Positions 33,001 to 41,700 of a stretch of DNA of 64,000 nucleotides are shown here, in pieces (positions within the stretch are counted from its first letter, which is position 1; each line of letters begins with the position of its first letter). Source of the stretch: Pyropia yezoensis (taxonomy: Eukaryota; Rhodophyta; Bangiophyceae; Bangiales; Bangiaceae); NCBI GenBank assembly GCA_009829735.1, contig CM020619.1, positions 8,484,375 through 8,548,374 of the forward strand, in the 5' to 3' direction. Below the pieces are notes generated by a model, which saw only the letters and a list, made by a program, of their open reading frames with translations, was not told the origin of the DNA and did no database searches. The position numbers and the translations under genes are program-made.

Positions 33001-34046
33001 ATTCTGTGTTCGGTGGCCTTGATGAGCCCAAGGTCACCATTCCACAACTTGTGATGCTTCTGGATTAACTCATCCAGTCGTCCATGTAAACACTCCGGGA
33101 TGTTCTCCCGATGTACCGTCGGCGACTTAGCCGTCGATGAACTCGATTGGTCGGCAGAGCCTGCCATTCCAATATCCTCCCATTGCTGTTGAGTCACAGC
33201 AACGACATTCCCCTCAAAGGTAGAGATCGACGCAATCTTCATGCCTCCGGGGAGTCGTCGAGGTTCCTCCGACGTGTTGAGGACCTCCACCCACCAGGTT
33301 TGGTCATCCCCACAAGTCATGGGGCCCCAAGCAACTTGCACTTGGTGAGTATAATAGACTCGGTCCACGGGGGAAACAAGTCCATTCCCTCGAAACCGTG
33401 TGCGTACTCGCACAAAGGTCCTTGATCGGGGCGGGACTACCGTACCCTTACATACTCGTACATGGGTCGTAGAGCCTCCACCCTTGGGAGAGTTTTCCCT
33501 AGGTTGATGAGTCGTAGGGGAAACAGTCCTCCCTTTACGCAATATGGGGACAGTCTCTCCATTACGCATTCGGATTATCCCTTCCGGTCCACAGACGGCC
33601 GGGACATGGAGGTCCAGATAGTCAGTTCCCAGGAGTACGGGGACTGACATATTGGAGACTACTCCAAAGTTCACCTGCGTCTGGTAGAACCCAATGCAAA
33701 CAGTCAATGCAATAGACCCAACAATGGGGAGGAGTCCCCCATTGACATCAAACATACGCCACTCGGGTGAGCCGGCGGGGCTCACATCTGTCCCCTCTGG
33801 CAATAAGTCTTGCCTAATGAGAGAGGCAGCAGAGCCTGTGTCGACTATGACACGAGAGGTAAACTCATATCCATCCTGCAGCCAGAGTCGAGCTGCGACC
33901 TGGTAGTTACTCCCTACCAGCACTGACACAATCCGACTCGGGTCGTGCTTCTGAGGAGGGGCCTTGTCCCTAGGTCTCACCCCTCGAGGTCGAGTCAGGA
34001 CCTTCACTCTCCCATGGGTCGGTGAGCGTGAAGCAACCCGCTTCAT
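30056..34046 (-). pseudogene. pol: Gypsy element B pol, copy 2, with TAG in integrase and chromodomain frameshift
   Basis: The 1055-aa PR-RT-RNaseH-IN frame (34046-30879) is identical in translation to copy 1, including the integrase TAG (30881-30879). The following frame (30878-30159) loses the chromodomain after YGPTSDT because of one extra G near 30200 (CATGGTGTCGG versus CATGTGTCGG in copy 1). That indel is ~1 kb from the contig edge and is probably a sequencing error; copy 1 preserves the chromodomain. Confidence 0.9.
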
Positions 34047-34048
34047 TA

Positions 34049-34097
34049 CCGCTGGAGCCTTTGGGTCAGTCTTAGTCCCAGCGGCTAGGCGTTTCCC
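34049..34097 (-). promoter_or_regulatory. Gag/pol programmed -1 frameshift signal of element B
   Basis: On the minus strand the gag frame ends GAG-GGA-AAC-GCC-TAG. GGGAAAC (34097-34091) is a canonical X-XXY-YYZ slippery heptamer in the correct frame. After a 6-nt spacer a perfect 7-bp stem follows: CCGCTGG (34084-34078) with CCAGCGG (34055-34049), 22-nt loop. The pol frame is -1 and open from the heptamer to the first pol ATG at 34046, so slippage would give a Gag-Pol fusion. Heptamers of this type are established retroviral frameshift sites; use here is inferred. Confidence 0.7.
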
Positions 34098-35863
34098 TCA
34101 TCCGACTCGGATGATGGAGTATCCTTGCCACTTGAGCTGGGGGAAGAGGTTTCCCCCTTCTCAAGCGTGGACTCATCCTCTGACTTAGGTTGAGTCATGG
34201 CCGTCACACGTGTGGTGTGTGGCCGGGTATCCGAATCAGTCCTCGGAATACCGAGCTTCCCAATACGAGCCAACAGGGCTCTCAAACGAACGTCCAGAGT
34301 GGGGCATTGGGCTGCCCAGTGTCCCGACTTGGAACACTGCCAACACGGCCGATCACTCATCGACGCCGATGGCCCCGCTTTTCCCTGTGACTTATCAGGG
34401 ATGGCGGCCACCATACCTTCCGTCTCTCGAGTTGAGGACGAAGGTACTGCAGGGTACGTCCGCGTGTAGGAAGGCATCCTTGCAGTTCTGCGGAAGCGAC
34501 TTGCTTCCATTCCCTTAACTTCTTTCTCTCGTTCCTTCCGCTGCTCAGACACGAGCCAACGGTACTCATCACCCTTAGTCTGGGCGATGCGTGCCAACTC
34601 CGCCAGAGTCATGGTCGGAGTATTACGCTCTCGCACAGTCGCTCGAGCTGCTCGGTGGACACCCTCCACAAAGCGTCCCTTAATGACTCCTTGGGGATAT
34701 AGGAATCCACAGAGGACGTTCAGCTGACGGAGTCGTTCAGCGAACTCCCGTTCCTCTTCACCCTTACTCTGGGTGGCGCGGTTGAACTCTTCAACCTGCA
34801 CAGCCAAGGAAGCCTCGTCTGCGTGAAGACGAAGGATCCAATTAACCAACTCCAGGTAGGAGGTCACCTCACCCGGATTCCCACCATGCCGACTTGGCAT
34901 GACGTTCATCACCTCGGAGCGGAGTGGCTCCTTGGTGAAGTCCTGAAGCATGAAAAACGCTTCAGCTTCAGAGACATCATTGTCATCGCAGGCTTTTGCG
35001 AACTTCCGCAAAAACTGGAAGACCTTCAGGGGTGGAGTCCCGTCCCATTCTGAACGGACCCCGAAGGATTGCGCAACGTGTTTCTTGCGCCGGCCCAGGG
35101 TACGGGCCTGGCTATTTGAGTAGGTCAACGACTTGTTGACCAACCCATATGTCTCACAGTCGAAGACATCCTTGAACAATGGATTATTCACCACGATCTT
35201 TCCTGGGACGACTCTAGTCCCAAGACGGTCCGTGTGAGTCACACGACCATGTCGAGTAAGATCTTCTTCACCCGACTTGCCACTTGCAGAGGACTCAGAC
35301 TCCGAGTCCACCTCACGACGGAGAGTACGTCGAATCTCCCGTCGCTTCTGACGCCTCGAGGCCTGCTCAGGCGGAGGGGTGCTCCCCTTCAACGCCTTCC
35401 CCACCTCCTCTCGCACGACTTGTGCGATGGCAGTCATCACCGAGTTATCCACGATACCGGATGATCCAGGTGGAGCTTGACTCGAGCTCCCACCCGGTCC
35501 TTCCGGCACCAGTCGTGGCGCGGACCCACCAACCCGGGGTACAGAACTCCCTGTCCCGTCACCTCTGCCGGTCGGCGGTCCCATGCCGAAGTGAGTGTCG
35601 TCACTCCCCGAAGAGGTTGCCGGAGCCTGACGCTGGCTCGGCGCTCCCACCGGAGAAGGGCGAACTCCGCCCGTCTCTTCCGGTGACGGCCTGGGAAGGA
35701 ACCTGGCCGATCGCCGTCGGGGTCCAACCTCCGGACCCACCACATCCGCACTGCCCGGCCTGGGTGGTACTCCGCCCGTCGGGGGAGGACTACGCTCCCC
35801 CTCCCCAGGTACACTCGGCGCAATGGGGGGGTCTCCCTCACCAGCCATCTCCACAAGAGTCAC
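34085..35863 (-). CDS. gag: Gypsy element B Gag polyprotein (intact copy)
   Basis: 592 aa. The Pro/Gly-rich N-terminal ~130 residues are followed by a charged stretch, then the helical gag domain (about residues 220-430, with LQDFTKEPLRSEVMNVMPS and YLELVNWILRLHADE). The zinc knuckle CWQCSKSGHWAAQC lies near residue 515, and the tail is acidic and Ser-rich. It is homologous to Gag of element A but clearly diverged. The start at 35863 leaves ~300 nt of leader to the primer-binding site. It ends at the TAG three bases after the slippery heptamer. Confidence 0.9.
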   Translation of the reverse strand: MTLVEMAGEGDPPIAPSVPGEGERSPPPTGGVPPRPGSADVVGPEVGPRRRSARFLPRPSPEETGGVRPSPVGAPSQRQAPATSSGSDDTHFGMGPPTGRGDGTGSSVPRVGGSAPRLVPEGPGGSSSQAPPGSSGIVDNSVMTAIAQVVREEVGKALKGSTPPPEQASRRQKRREIRRTLRREVDSESESSASGKSGEEDLTRHGRVTHTDRLGTRVVPGKIVVNNPLFKDVFDCETYGLVNKSLTYSNSQARTLGRRKKHVAQSFGVRSEWDGTPPLKVFQFLRKFAKACDDNDVSEAEAFFMLQDFTKEPLRSEVMNVMPSRHGGNPGEVTSYLELVNWILRLHADEASLAVQVEEFNRATQSKGEEEREFAERLRQLNVLCGFLYPQGVIKGRFVEGVHRAARATVRERNTPTMTLAELARIAQTKGDEYRWLVSEQRKEREKEVKGMEASRFRRTARMPSYTRTYPAVPSSSTRETEGMVAAIPDKSQGKAGPSASMSDRPCWQCSKSGHWAAQCPTLDVRLRALLARIGKLGIPRTDSDTRPHTTRVTAMTQPKSEDESTLEKGETSSPSSSGKDTPSSESDEGNA

Positions 35864-36165
35864 GTGGAGTCAACCAAAACGACCAAACGGTGTCCAGAGT
35901 CGGGGATCGTCAGCTAGGGAGTTCCTAGAGCACGTTCCACCCCTCCACCTGCCTCAAGGAAGGCGGTGAGGTTTCCCGAAACTCCGGGTCTCCCACCAAG
36001 ACTCACGGTGGCCAACCTCGTCGCCCAGCGAACGCTCGGAACGTAGGCGAGTCGATCGTGTCACCGGAAGTCTCGGTGCCGAAGGGGGAGAGGGGCCAAC
36101 TTGGTCCCGTCTCCGGTCAAGGGAGGTACCAAAGTCGATATCCTCTCCCCCGCTGATCCACCAAC
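35864..36165 (-). other. 5' leader and primer-binding site of element B
   Basis: Non-coding leader between the 5' LTR and gag. On the minus strand the LTR end CTGCTACA is followed by GT and then TGGTGGATCAGCGGGG (36163-36148), the presumed primer-binding site; the tRNA is not identified. Confidence 0.65.
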
Positions 36166-36704
36166 TGTAGCAGTACTCCCAAGCACCAACCCCGAGTCAG
36201 GGAAGGAAGAGGAGTATTGCCGATATCCCAACTTGGGACACCGGAAGCAAGCACCTCCACACAGCCGAACACGGAACTTGCGTGTGGTGAGCGGGTCCAC
36301 TCACCAAGGCACGAACAAGATGTGTCGGAGCCAGACGGTGTTTTCTTGCTTGGCCAGCCAAGGTGGGCCCTCCCCGCCTTGCTGTCCCTCCTTATCAACC
36401 CTCCTCACACGCTCACGCAACCCCTCAAAACACTCAGAAAATGAACCCTCAAACAAACCAATCATATCACTCCACATGCAAAGAACTCAAAGCGTAGAAA
36501 TCCGTCTGGCTCCCGTGCAAAAATCCCAAGAAACAAATACCAGCAGCATTACCCTGCTCTAGTATGTCGGAAGTCCTAGTCGAATTTCCGTCCAGAAGTC
36601 AGAAGTTTCACCATCGTGGGTCGGGTGAATTTCGACTTCCGGTCAGGTCCACTTGACCCGAATCTTCAAAGTATTGGTACCGAATTCCGGCCCAATCTCC
36701 CACA
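36166..36704 (-). repeat. 5' LTR of Gypsy element B
   Basis: 539 bp, direct repeat of 19159-19697, TG...CA ends, followed by the target duplication GTCGG at 36705-36709. Confidence 0.95.
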
Positions 36705-36709
36705 GTCGG

Positions 36710-37060
36710 TCCATGGGCCACTACTGCCGCCGATCAAGAGAACCAGACCACGCCACCGCTTGTGACATCGCGCACTTGGATGGCCACATCTGCGGTGGCG
36801 CAGGTGTGCCGGGCCTTCCGAGTGGCGTTTCTTTCGTCAGTCGAACACCTGTGTGTTGAGGTGCGTGGCGGCGAAGGGGAGCCTGGGATGGTGCTTCCTC
36901 GTTGGGCCGCTTTGGCGACGACCCTTCGCCGCCTGACTTCGTTGCGGACGCTGGAGTTACGGCTGTGCACCCTGCGACCGTCCAGGGTGCTGCACCTGGT
37001 CGCCAATTTGCTCGCCGATACTCTGGGTGGCGGCGTTCAGTCTCTACGAGCTCTATCGCT
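36710..37060 (+). pseudogene. F-box/LRR protein gene, segment 2
   Basis: Continues segment 1 in frame: the split codon GG|T closes across the Gypsy B site when one GTCGG copy is kept. It encodes the end of the F-box (VAQVCRAFRVAF) and the first leucine-rich strands (LRRLTSLRTLELRLCTL, LRALSL). It ends at the solo LTR (TSD TCGCT, 37056-37060). Confidence 0.75.
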
Positions 37061-37599
37061 TGTGGGAGATTGGGCCGGAATTCGGTACCAATACTTTGGA
37101 GATTCGGGTCAAGTGGACCTGACCGGAAGTCGAAATTCACCCGACCCACGATGGTGAAACTTCTGACTTCTGGACGGAAATTCGACTAGGACTTCCGACA
37201 TACTAGAGCAGGGTAATGCTGCTGGTATTTGTTTCTTGGGATTTTTGCACGGGAGCCAGACGGATTTCTACGCTTTGAGTGCTTTGCATGTGGAGTGATA
37301 TGATTGGTTTGTTTGAGGGTTCATTTTCTGAGTGTTTTGAGGGGTTGCGTGAGCGTGTGAGGAGGGTTGATAAGGAGGGACAGCAAGGCGGGGAGGGCCC
37401 ACCTTGGCTGGCCAAGCAAGAAAACACCGTCTGGCTCCGACACATCTTGTTCGTGCCTTGGTGAGTGGACCCGCTCACCACACGCAAGTTCCGTGTTCGG
37501 CTGTGTGGAGGTGCTTGCTTCCGGTGTCCCAAGTTGGGATATCGGCAATACTCCTCTTCCTTCCCTGACTCGGGGTTGGTGGTTGGGAGTACTGCTACA
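37061..37599 (+). repeat. Solo LTR of the Gypsy B family, opposite orientation
   Basis: 539 bp, reverse complement of the element B LTR with only about two substitutions seen by eye (near 37286 and 37584). It is flanked by TCGCT on both sides (37056-37060 and 37600-37604), so it arose by insertion followed by LTR-LTR recombination. There is no internal sequence. Confidence 0.95.
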
Positions 37600-37604
37600 T
37601 CGCT

Positions 37605-38748
37605 GACGTCGAGAGGGTACCTAGACATGCCTCTGCGACAGATTGTGGCGGGGCAGACGCGGCTTACCCATCTGTCGCTGACCCTGGAGGAGCCTGCTCC
37701 AACGGACGCGCTCCATCTGTCAGCCGTGTACAAGGGAATGGCGAGTCGCCTCCAGTCGCTGGATTTGCGGGCGCTGATGCCCCTCACTGAAGCGGCTGCT
37801 ACCTCTTTATTGCAGAGTCTCCCCACACTGGGCTTTGTGCGGGCTTTGCACATGAACGGGAAGTACTGGGGCAGCGAGGCTGGCCTCACTGCCCTAGCCG
37901 CTACTTGCCCGGCGGTGGAGACATTGACGGTGGGCGAGCTGGCTTCGGAGCTGCGATCTGGTGCGGGCGCTGCTGCAATGTTTCGCCTCTTCCCCTCCCT
38001 CAACACCCTGGCCGTTGGTGCGCCCGACGAAGGCTCCCCTGGGATGTTTTTACCGTTGCTGTTTGTGGCGACCATGTGTGCCGGCCGGCGCTTCGCCACC
38101 CTTAGTCTCCCTGGCCTGGTTCCCGGGCCCGATGACAGCGCTGCAGAGCCAGTGCAGCTGGCCCAGGCTTTAGGCAATGGCAACCATACGCCAGAGCGCC
38201 TCCGTTTGAACGGGCCGGTTGAAGCGCCAATGGTCGCGGGTCTTCATGATGCGCCACTGTCGACACTGACAGCCTTGCACCTGTCAGATGTGCGGATGCT
38301 GGACAAGGACGCGGCTGTCGGATTGGCCAGCCTTTCCGGCCTTGCTGCTCTCTCGCTTGGCGGGGCCTCCGCTAGAAAACCACTGGTTTTGAAGGAGGAG
38401 GTCCTTGCCACGTTGGGACCACCCAACCTCCGCCAATTGCACCTGAAGCACGTGGAACTAGTTGGCGCAGCAGGTGCTGCACTGGTGGCGGCTATGGCGA
38501 GAATGTCGCCGCAGACGCTGCGTCATCTCTCCCTGACGGCCTGTATCGGCGAGATGTCCGCCGCCGTCTACGCACTGGTTGTGGTGAACAGCTTCCAGCG
38601 GCTTGGCCTGATTGATCTCCGGGTGCAAGTGTTGACCTACAAGCCAGCCTCGCGGCAAAACTTGTACGAGCTGGTGGATGCAGCCAACTCCTGCCAGGCA
38701 GCCAAGGCGTTTGCAGCAGCGCACCGCCCAGACATTGCCTTCTATTGA
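37605..38748 (+). pseudogene. F-box/LRR protein gene, segment 3 (LRR C-terminus)
   Basis: Rejoins segment 2 in frame across the solo LTR (codons TCG CT|G ACG). It encodes ~380 residues of irregular leucine-rich repeats (LTHLSLTL, LQSLDLRAL, VRALHMNG, LNTLAVGAP, LTALHLSDV, LRQLHLKHVEL, LRHLSLTACIG) and ends with HRPDIAFY-stop at 38748. The rejoined protein would be 572 aa: N-terminal F-box, then LRRs, the layout of FBXL substrate receptors of SCF ubiquitin ligases. Apart from the two insertions and the C6 shift, no stop or frameshift appears. The disruptions are therefore recent, or this haplotype carries a null allele. Confidence 0.8.
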
Positions 38749-38783
38749 AGAGAGTGGTGCGGCGGGTCGAGCACCTTCAGGGT

Positions 38784-38849
38784 TCGTGGCCACGCCATCC
38801 TGACCCCGTGGCCACGCCATCCTGACCCTGTGGCCTCGCCATCCTGACC
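38784..38849. repeat. 22-bp tandem repeat, three units
   Basis: Three units of GTGGCCACGCCATCCTGACC-type (22 bp) at 38784, 38806 and 38828, followed by a partial fourth, 36 bp after the F-box gene stop codon. Confidence 0.85.
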
Positions 38850-39300
38850 ACGTGGCCTCGCCGGTGAGACGTGGATGGGCTTGGAAAGCGCAGACACGTC
38901 CCAACTCACATCCGGACAGAGATGCAGCTCCGCCACTCGAGGTACCCCTCGTTGCGTGTACACACTGTACAGTACAAATATGTTCTGTAAGTACAGAACA
39001 GCTGTATAACCGATGGAACACCGTCTCCCAGTGTTCTGGAACTCAAAGGCCTTGTACTTGGAAAAAGAGGTCCCACATCGATTCTGTAAGGAAATTGATG
39101 TGCGTGGGGGGGGGGGTGGACGTGGGGGGGGGGGGGGGCGCTGGGGGGTCCTTAGGGGGGGAGACTTCGCTGGGGGCCGCTGGGGGTGGGGGAGGGGGGG
39201 GGGGCGCGCTGCGGGGGGTTTGGGGGGGGGGCCGTCTGGGGGCCGCTGGGGGCCGGGGGGGGGGGGGCCTGGGCTTGCCGTTCGGGCTTGGACCAAATAC
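38850..39300. other. Palindrome cluster and poly-G tract
   Basis: 38957-39000 holds adjacent palindromes: GTGTACAC, ACTGTACAGT, and TGTTCTGTA-AG-TACAGAACA (38981-39000). 39105-39272 consists almost entirely of G runs of 5-14 bases, a strong quadruplex candidate and a likely site of assembly error. No gene is seen. Confidence 0.6.
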
Positions 39301-40925
39301 GTCATTTCTTCTCCGCATCCGTCCGGCATCGGGGCCTATTAACAGATTAGGCCTGATAAGGCAAGGCCCTCTCTTGCTCATCACGTTGTTGACGTGCCTC
39401 GCTGTTTGACGGGTCATTATCCCGTCACCCCATGTGTGATGACCTTGTTTGAGAATCATAAGGCGCCATTCGTGACGATTCGTCGTGGCCCTGCTCCTCG
39501 CTTCCGTCCCTCGATGCTGCCCTTGTCTCGACCTCCTCATCCGCGTCCCCCCCTCCCGCCGGCTGATGCCGCCCACCCCAGTGACCACTTTCCTCCGTCG
39601 ACGATGAAGCTGCTGTAGCGTCCGCCGCGCCTGGCCGGCGACGACCGCCCCCGCCGGCACCCGTCGTCGACAAAGCGGACGCGGCGGCGGCGGCGGCGAG
39701 GGCGGCGGCGCTCGACGCGGCCGCCACGGCGGCGGCACGCGGAAGGGCCGTCGCCAAGGATGCCATGGCGGCGACTGCCGCCACCAAAGTGACTGATGCA
39801 CCGACGATGGCGGCGGGTCACCTCGGAAGTTGTGGCTGCGCATGCGGTGGCAACGCCGGCGTCGGCCGCCGCGGCGGCCGACAGCTTTGCTGCCGCCGTC
39901 GCCTCCGTGCACGGCCACCTCGACTCCGCCGCCGAGGCGGTCGCCGCCGACGGCGTGGCGCGCCGCGCCGCGACGGCGGTGGGGAAGTTGGCGTTGGCGC
40001 TGACGGCGATTGTGAGCGACGCGGCGGTGGCGGGCGACGCACCGACCGCGGGCGTGGCAGCCGCGTCGTCGGTCGCGGTCGCGGCGGATGTAGGGGATGC
40101 GGCCGCGGCGTCGTCGCGGGCGGTCGGCGCAATTGCCGCGGCGGCAAACGCCGACGCTGCAGCCGTCAGCAGCATGGGGGTGGACCTGCGTGAGGCCGTG
40201 GCGGCCGCCGGTGTCGACGCGGCGGCCGCTGCCGCCGACGCGGCCGCGCGGTCGACCGCGCGAGGAGGCCGGCACTAGCGGCGGTGACGGCGGCGGCGTG
40301 TGGTGGCGATGGCACCCGCCGAGGAGCCGCCCAGTGCGTGCTGTGAGCCCGCCGCCCCCCCCCCCTGAGTGGCTCCCCCTGTGGTGCCGGCGGGCGTTGC
40401 GGCGTCGCGACCGGCGGAGGACATGTTGGGGGGGGTGACCTTTGGCCGCGGCGGCCGCCTCTGCGGCGGGCGGCGACGGCACCCAAGGCTCAGACGGGGG
40501 CGCTCGGGAGGGGGGGGGGCGGAGAGGGGGCGGCCGTCGCGCGTCGACACGGCTGCCGTCGCTGTGTCGGCAGGGCCGCAACTGTGACTGTAACGAGTGG
40601 TGGTGTAGGGGGGGAGGAGTGCGGCGCACCGGCGGTGGCTGCCGCGGGCTCCTGCCGTGAAGCTTGGGCCCTCTCTTCTCATTGTTCCCCACCGCCAGCA
40701 TCGTTGGCGGCTGGCGGTGGGGGGTGGCCGCCGCTGGCACTGGGGTAGTGGCCGTCCGCGCCGCCGGCGGCAGCCTTCTGGCCGCGGCGGCCGCTGGTGC
40801 GGGCGACGGCTGGTGTGGGAGGAGGCTGCCGGCCAGGTGGGGGGCGCTGACGGGGGATCGGGGTGCTGGTGGGGTAAGAGATCGCTGGTTTCCAGCGGGT
40901 GCTGTGAGAGCGGTCGCTGCTGTCG
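39301..40925. other. GC-rich low-complexity region, no supported gene
   Basis: Bases 39640-40280 are GCG/GCC-rich and open in several frames on both strands, encoding Ala-rich (+ strand 39796-40278) or Ala/Arg-rich peptides. The composition explains the openness and nothing shows coding. 40340-40920 is similar, with G and C runs. Confidence 0.5.
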
Positions 40926-41085
40926 CGCCAGCGGCCCTGAAGAGCCTTGCTATGGGGGGGCATCTTCAGGACAAACAGGAATAAAGGAATCATTGGTGAG
41001 CTAAGCGACCACCACCACTGTTCTCAGGACACGAAGTGGGGTTGATACAGCTGTTGTTCTTTTCTTTTTTCTCTCGTCGTTTTGG
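40926..41085. repeat. Dispersed repeat module, copy 1
   Basis: Shares with 41540-41700 and, inverted, 53977-54160 the order CCCTGAAG...GG-CATCTTCAGG, AGCTAAGCGAC-ACCACCA, TGTTCTCAGGACAC-AA, GCTGTTGTT. It is the most diverged of the three. It borders GCCAGCG-rich sequence on its left. Confidence 0.7.
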
Positions 41086-41189
41086 TGCCAGCCCACCGAC
41101 CTACCTGGACAAGCAGGATGCAGCAAATGCTACAGGCATACACAGAAGGTACTGTATGGTTTCCCCACCAAGAGTGTCCATCCACGGAA

Positions 41190-41540
41190 AGCAAGTGCAC
41201 CCAGCACGGTCGCTAGCTGGCTTGGGCGGCCACCGGCGCACGGGTGGGACGGATGGCGCACGGGGGCCGCCGCTGGCTGGCTAGGGAGTCTGCATGTGCG
41301 TGGGAGTGGCCGACTGCTGGCCAGCGCGGCCACAGTCCGGCGGGGGCGGCGCGGCGCGGCTGTCTGTTGACCGCAGTGGCCGCCAGCGGGGGCGATCGTC
41401 GGCGTGGGAGGCGACCACCGGCGGAGCGTGGTGCCGGTGGTGCGTGGAAGGGTTGCTGACGTGGGAGGAGATTACTGCTCGGCGCCAAGTACTGTCAGGG
41501 CGGCCACAGCTTTTGTGCACAGCCGACCTGAAGCGCCTTC
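41190..41540. repeat. Short GCCAGC/GCTGGC-rich degenerate array
   Basis: GC-rich sequence with repeated CTGGC/GCCAG cores (GGCTGGCTAGG, CTGCTGGCCAGCGCGGCC, GACCGCAGTGGCCGCCAGCGGG), like the large array at 54.15-57.5 kb in opposite orientation. It lies directly beside the dispersed module at 41540-41700. Confidence 0.5.
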
Positions 41541-41700
41541 CTGTTGGGTGGAATCTTGAGGGGAGAAGGGGATGAAGGAGTCATCAGGGAGCTAAGCGAC
41601 AACCACCATTGTTCCCGGGACACAAAATAGGATCGATGCAGCTCTTGTTGGTTTTTTTGTTGTCCGCGTCGGTTTGGGTTGTGCATATGCCTTGTCTGTC
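41540..41700. repeat. Dispersed repeat module, copy 2
   Basis: Nearly identical, inverted, to 53977-54118: shared AGGGAGCTAAGCGACAACCA, TGTTCCCGGGACACAAAATA, GATCGATGCAGCTC (GATCCATGCAGCTC in the other copy) and GTCCGCGTCGGTTTGGGTTG. It probably marks one end of a repeat family. Confidence 0.8.

Larger units (their letters stand above)
19159..36704 (-). mobile_element. Gypsy/chromovirus element B, apparently recent insertion (falsely expanded by assembly)
   Basis: LTRs 19159-19697 and 36166-36704 are both 539 bp, start TG, end CA and look identical. They are flanked by the 5-bp duplication GTCGG (19154-19158 and 36705-36709). The coding strand is minus: PBS next to the right LTR, gag 35863-34085, pol from 34046, and a purine tract next to the left LTR. 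An antisense ORF sits at 20701-22617. The interior occurs twice (about 21.83-28.38 kb and 29.22-35.78 kb), separated by 500 N. Collapsing the duplicate gives a ~10.1-kb element. Integrase carries an in-frame TAG, yet the LTRs look identical, so it probably moved recently, perhaps helped in trans. Confidence 0.92.
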
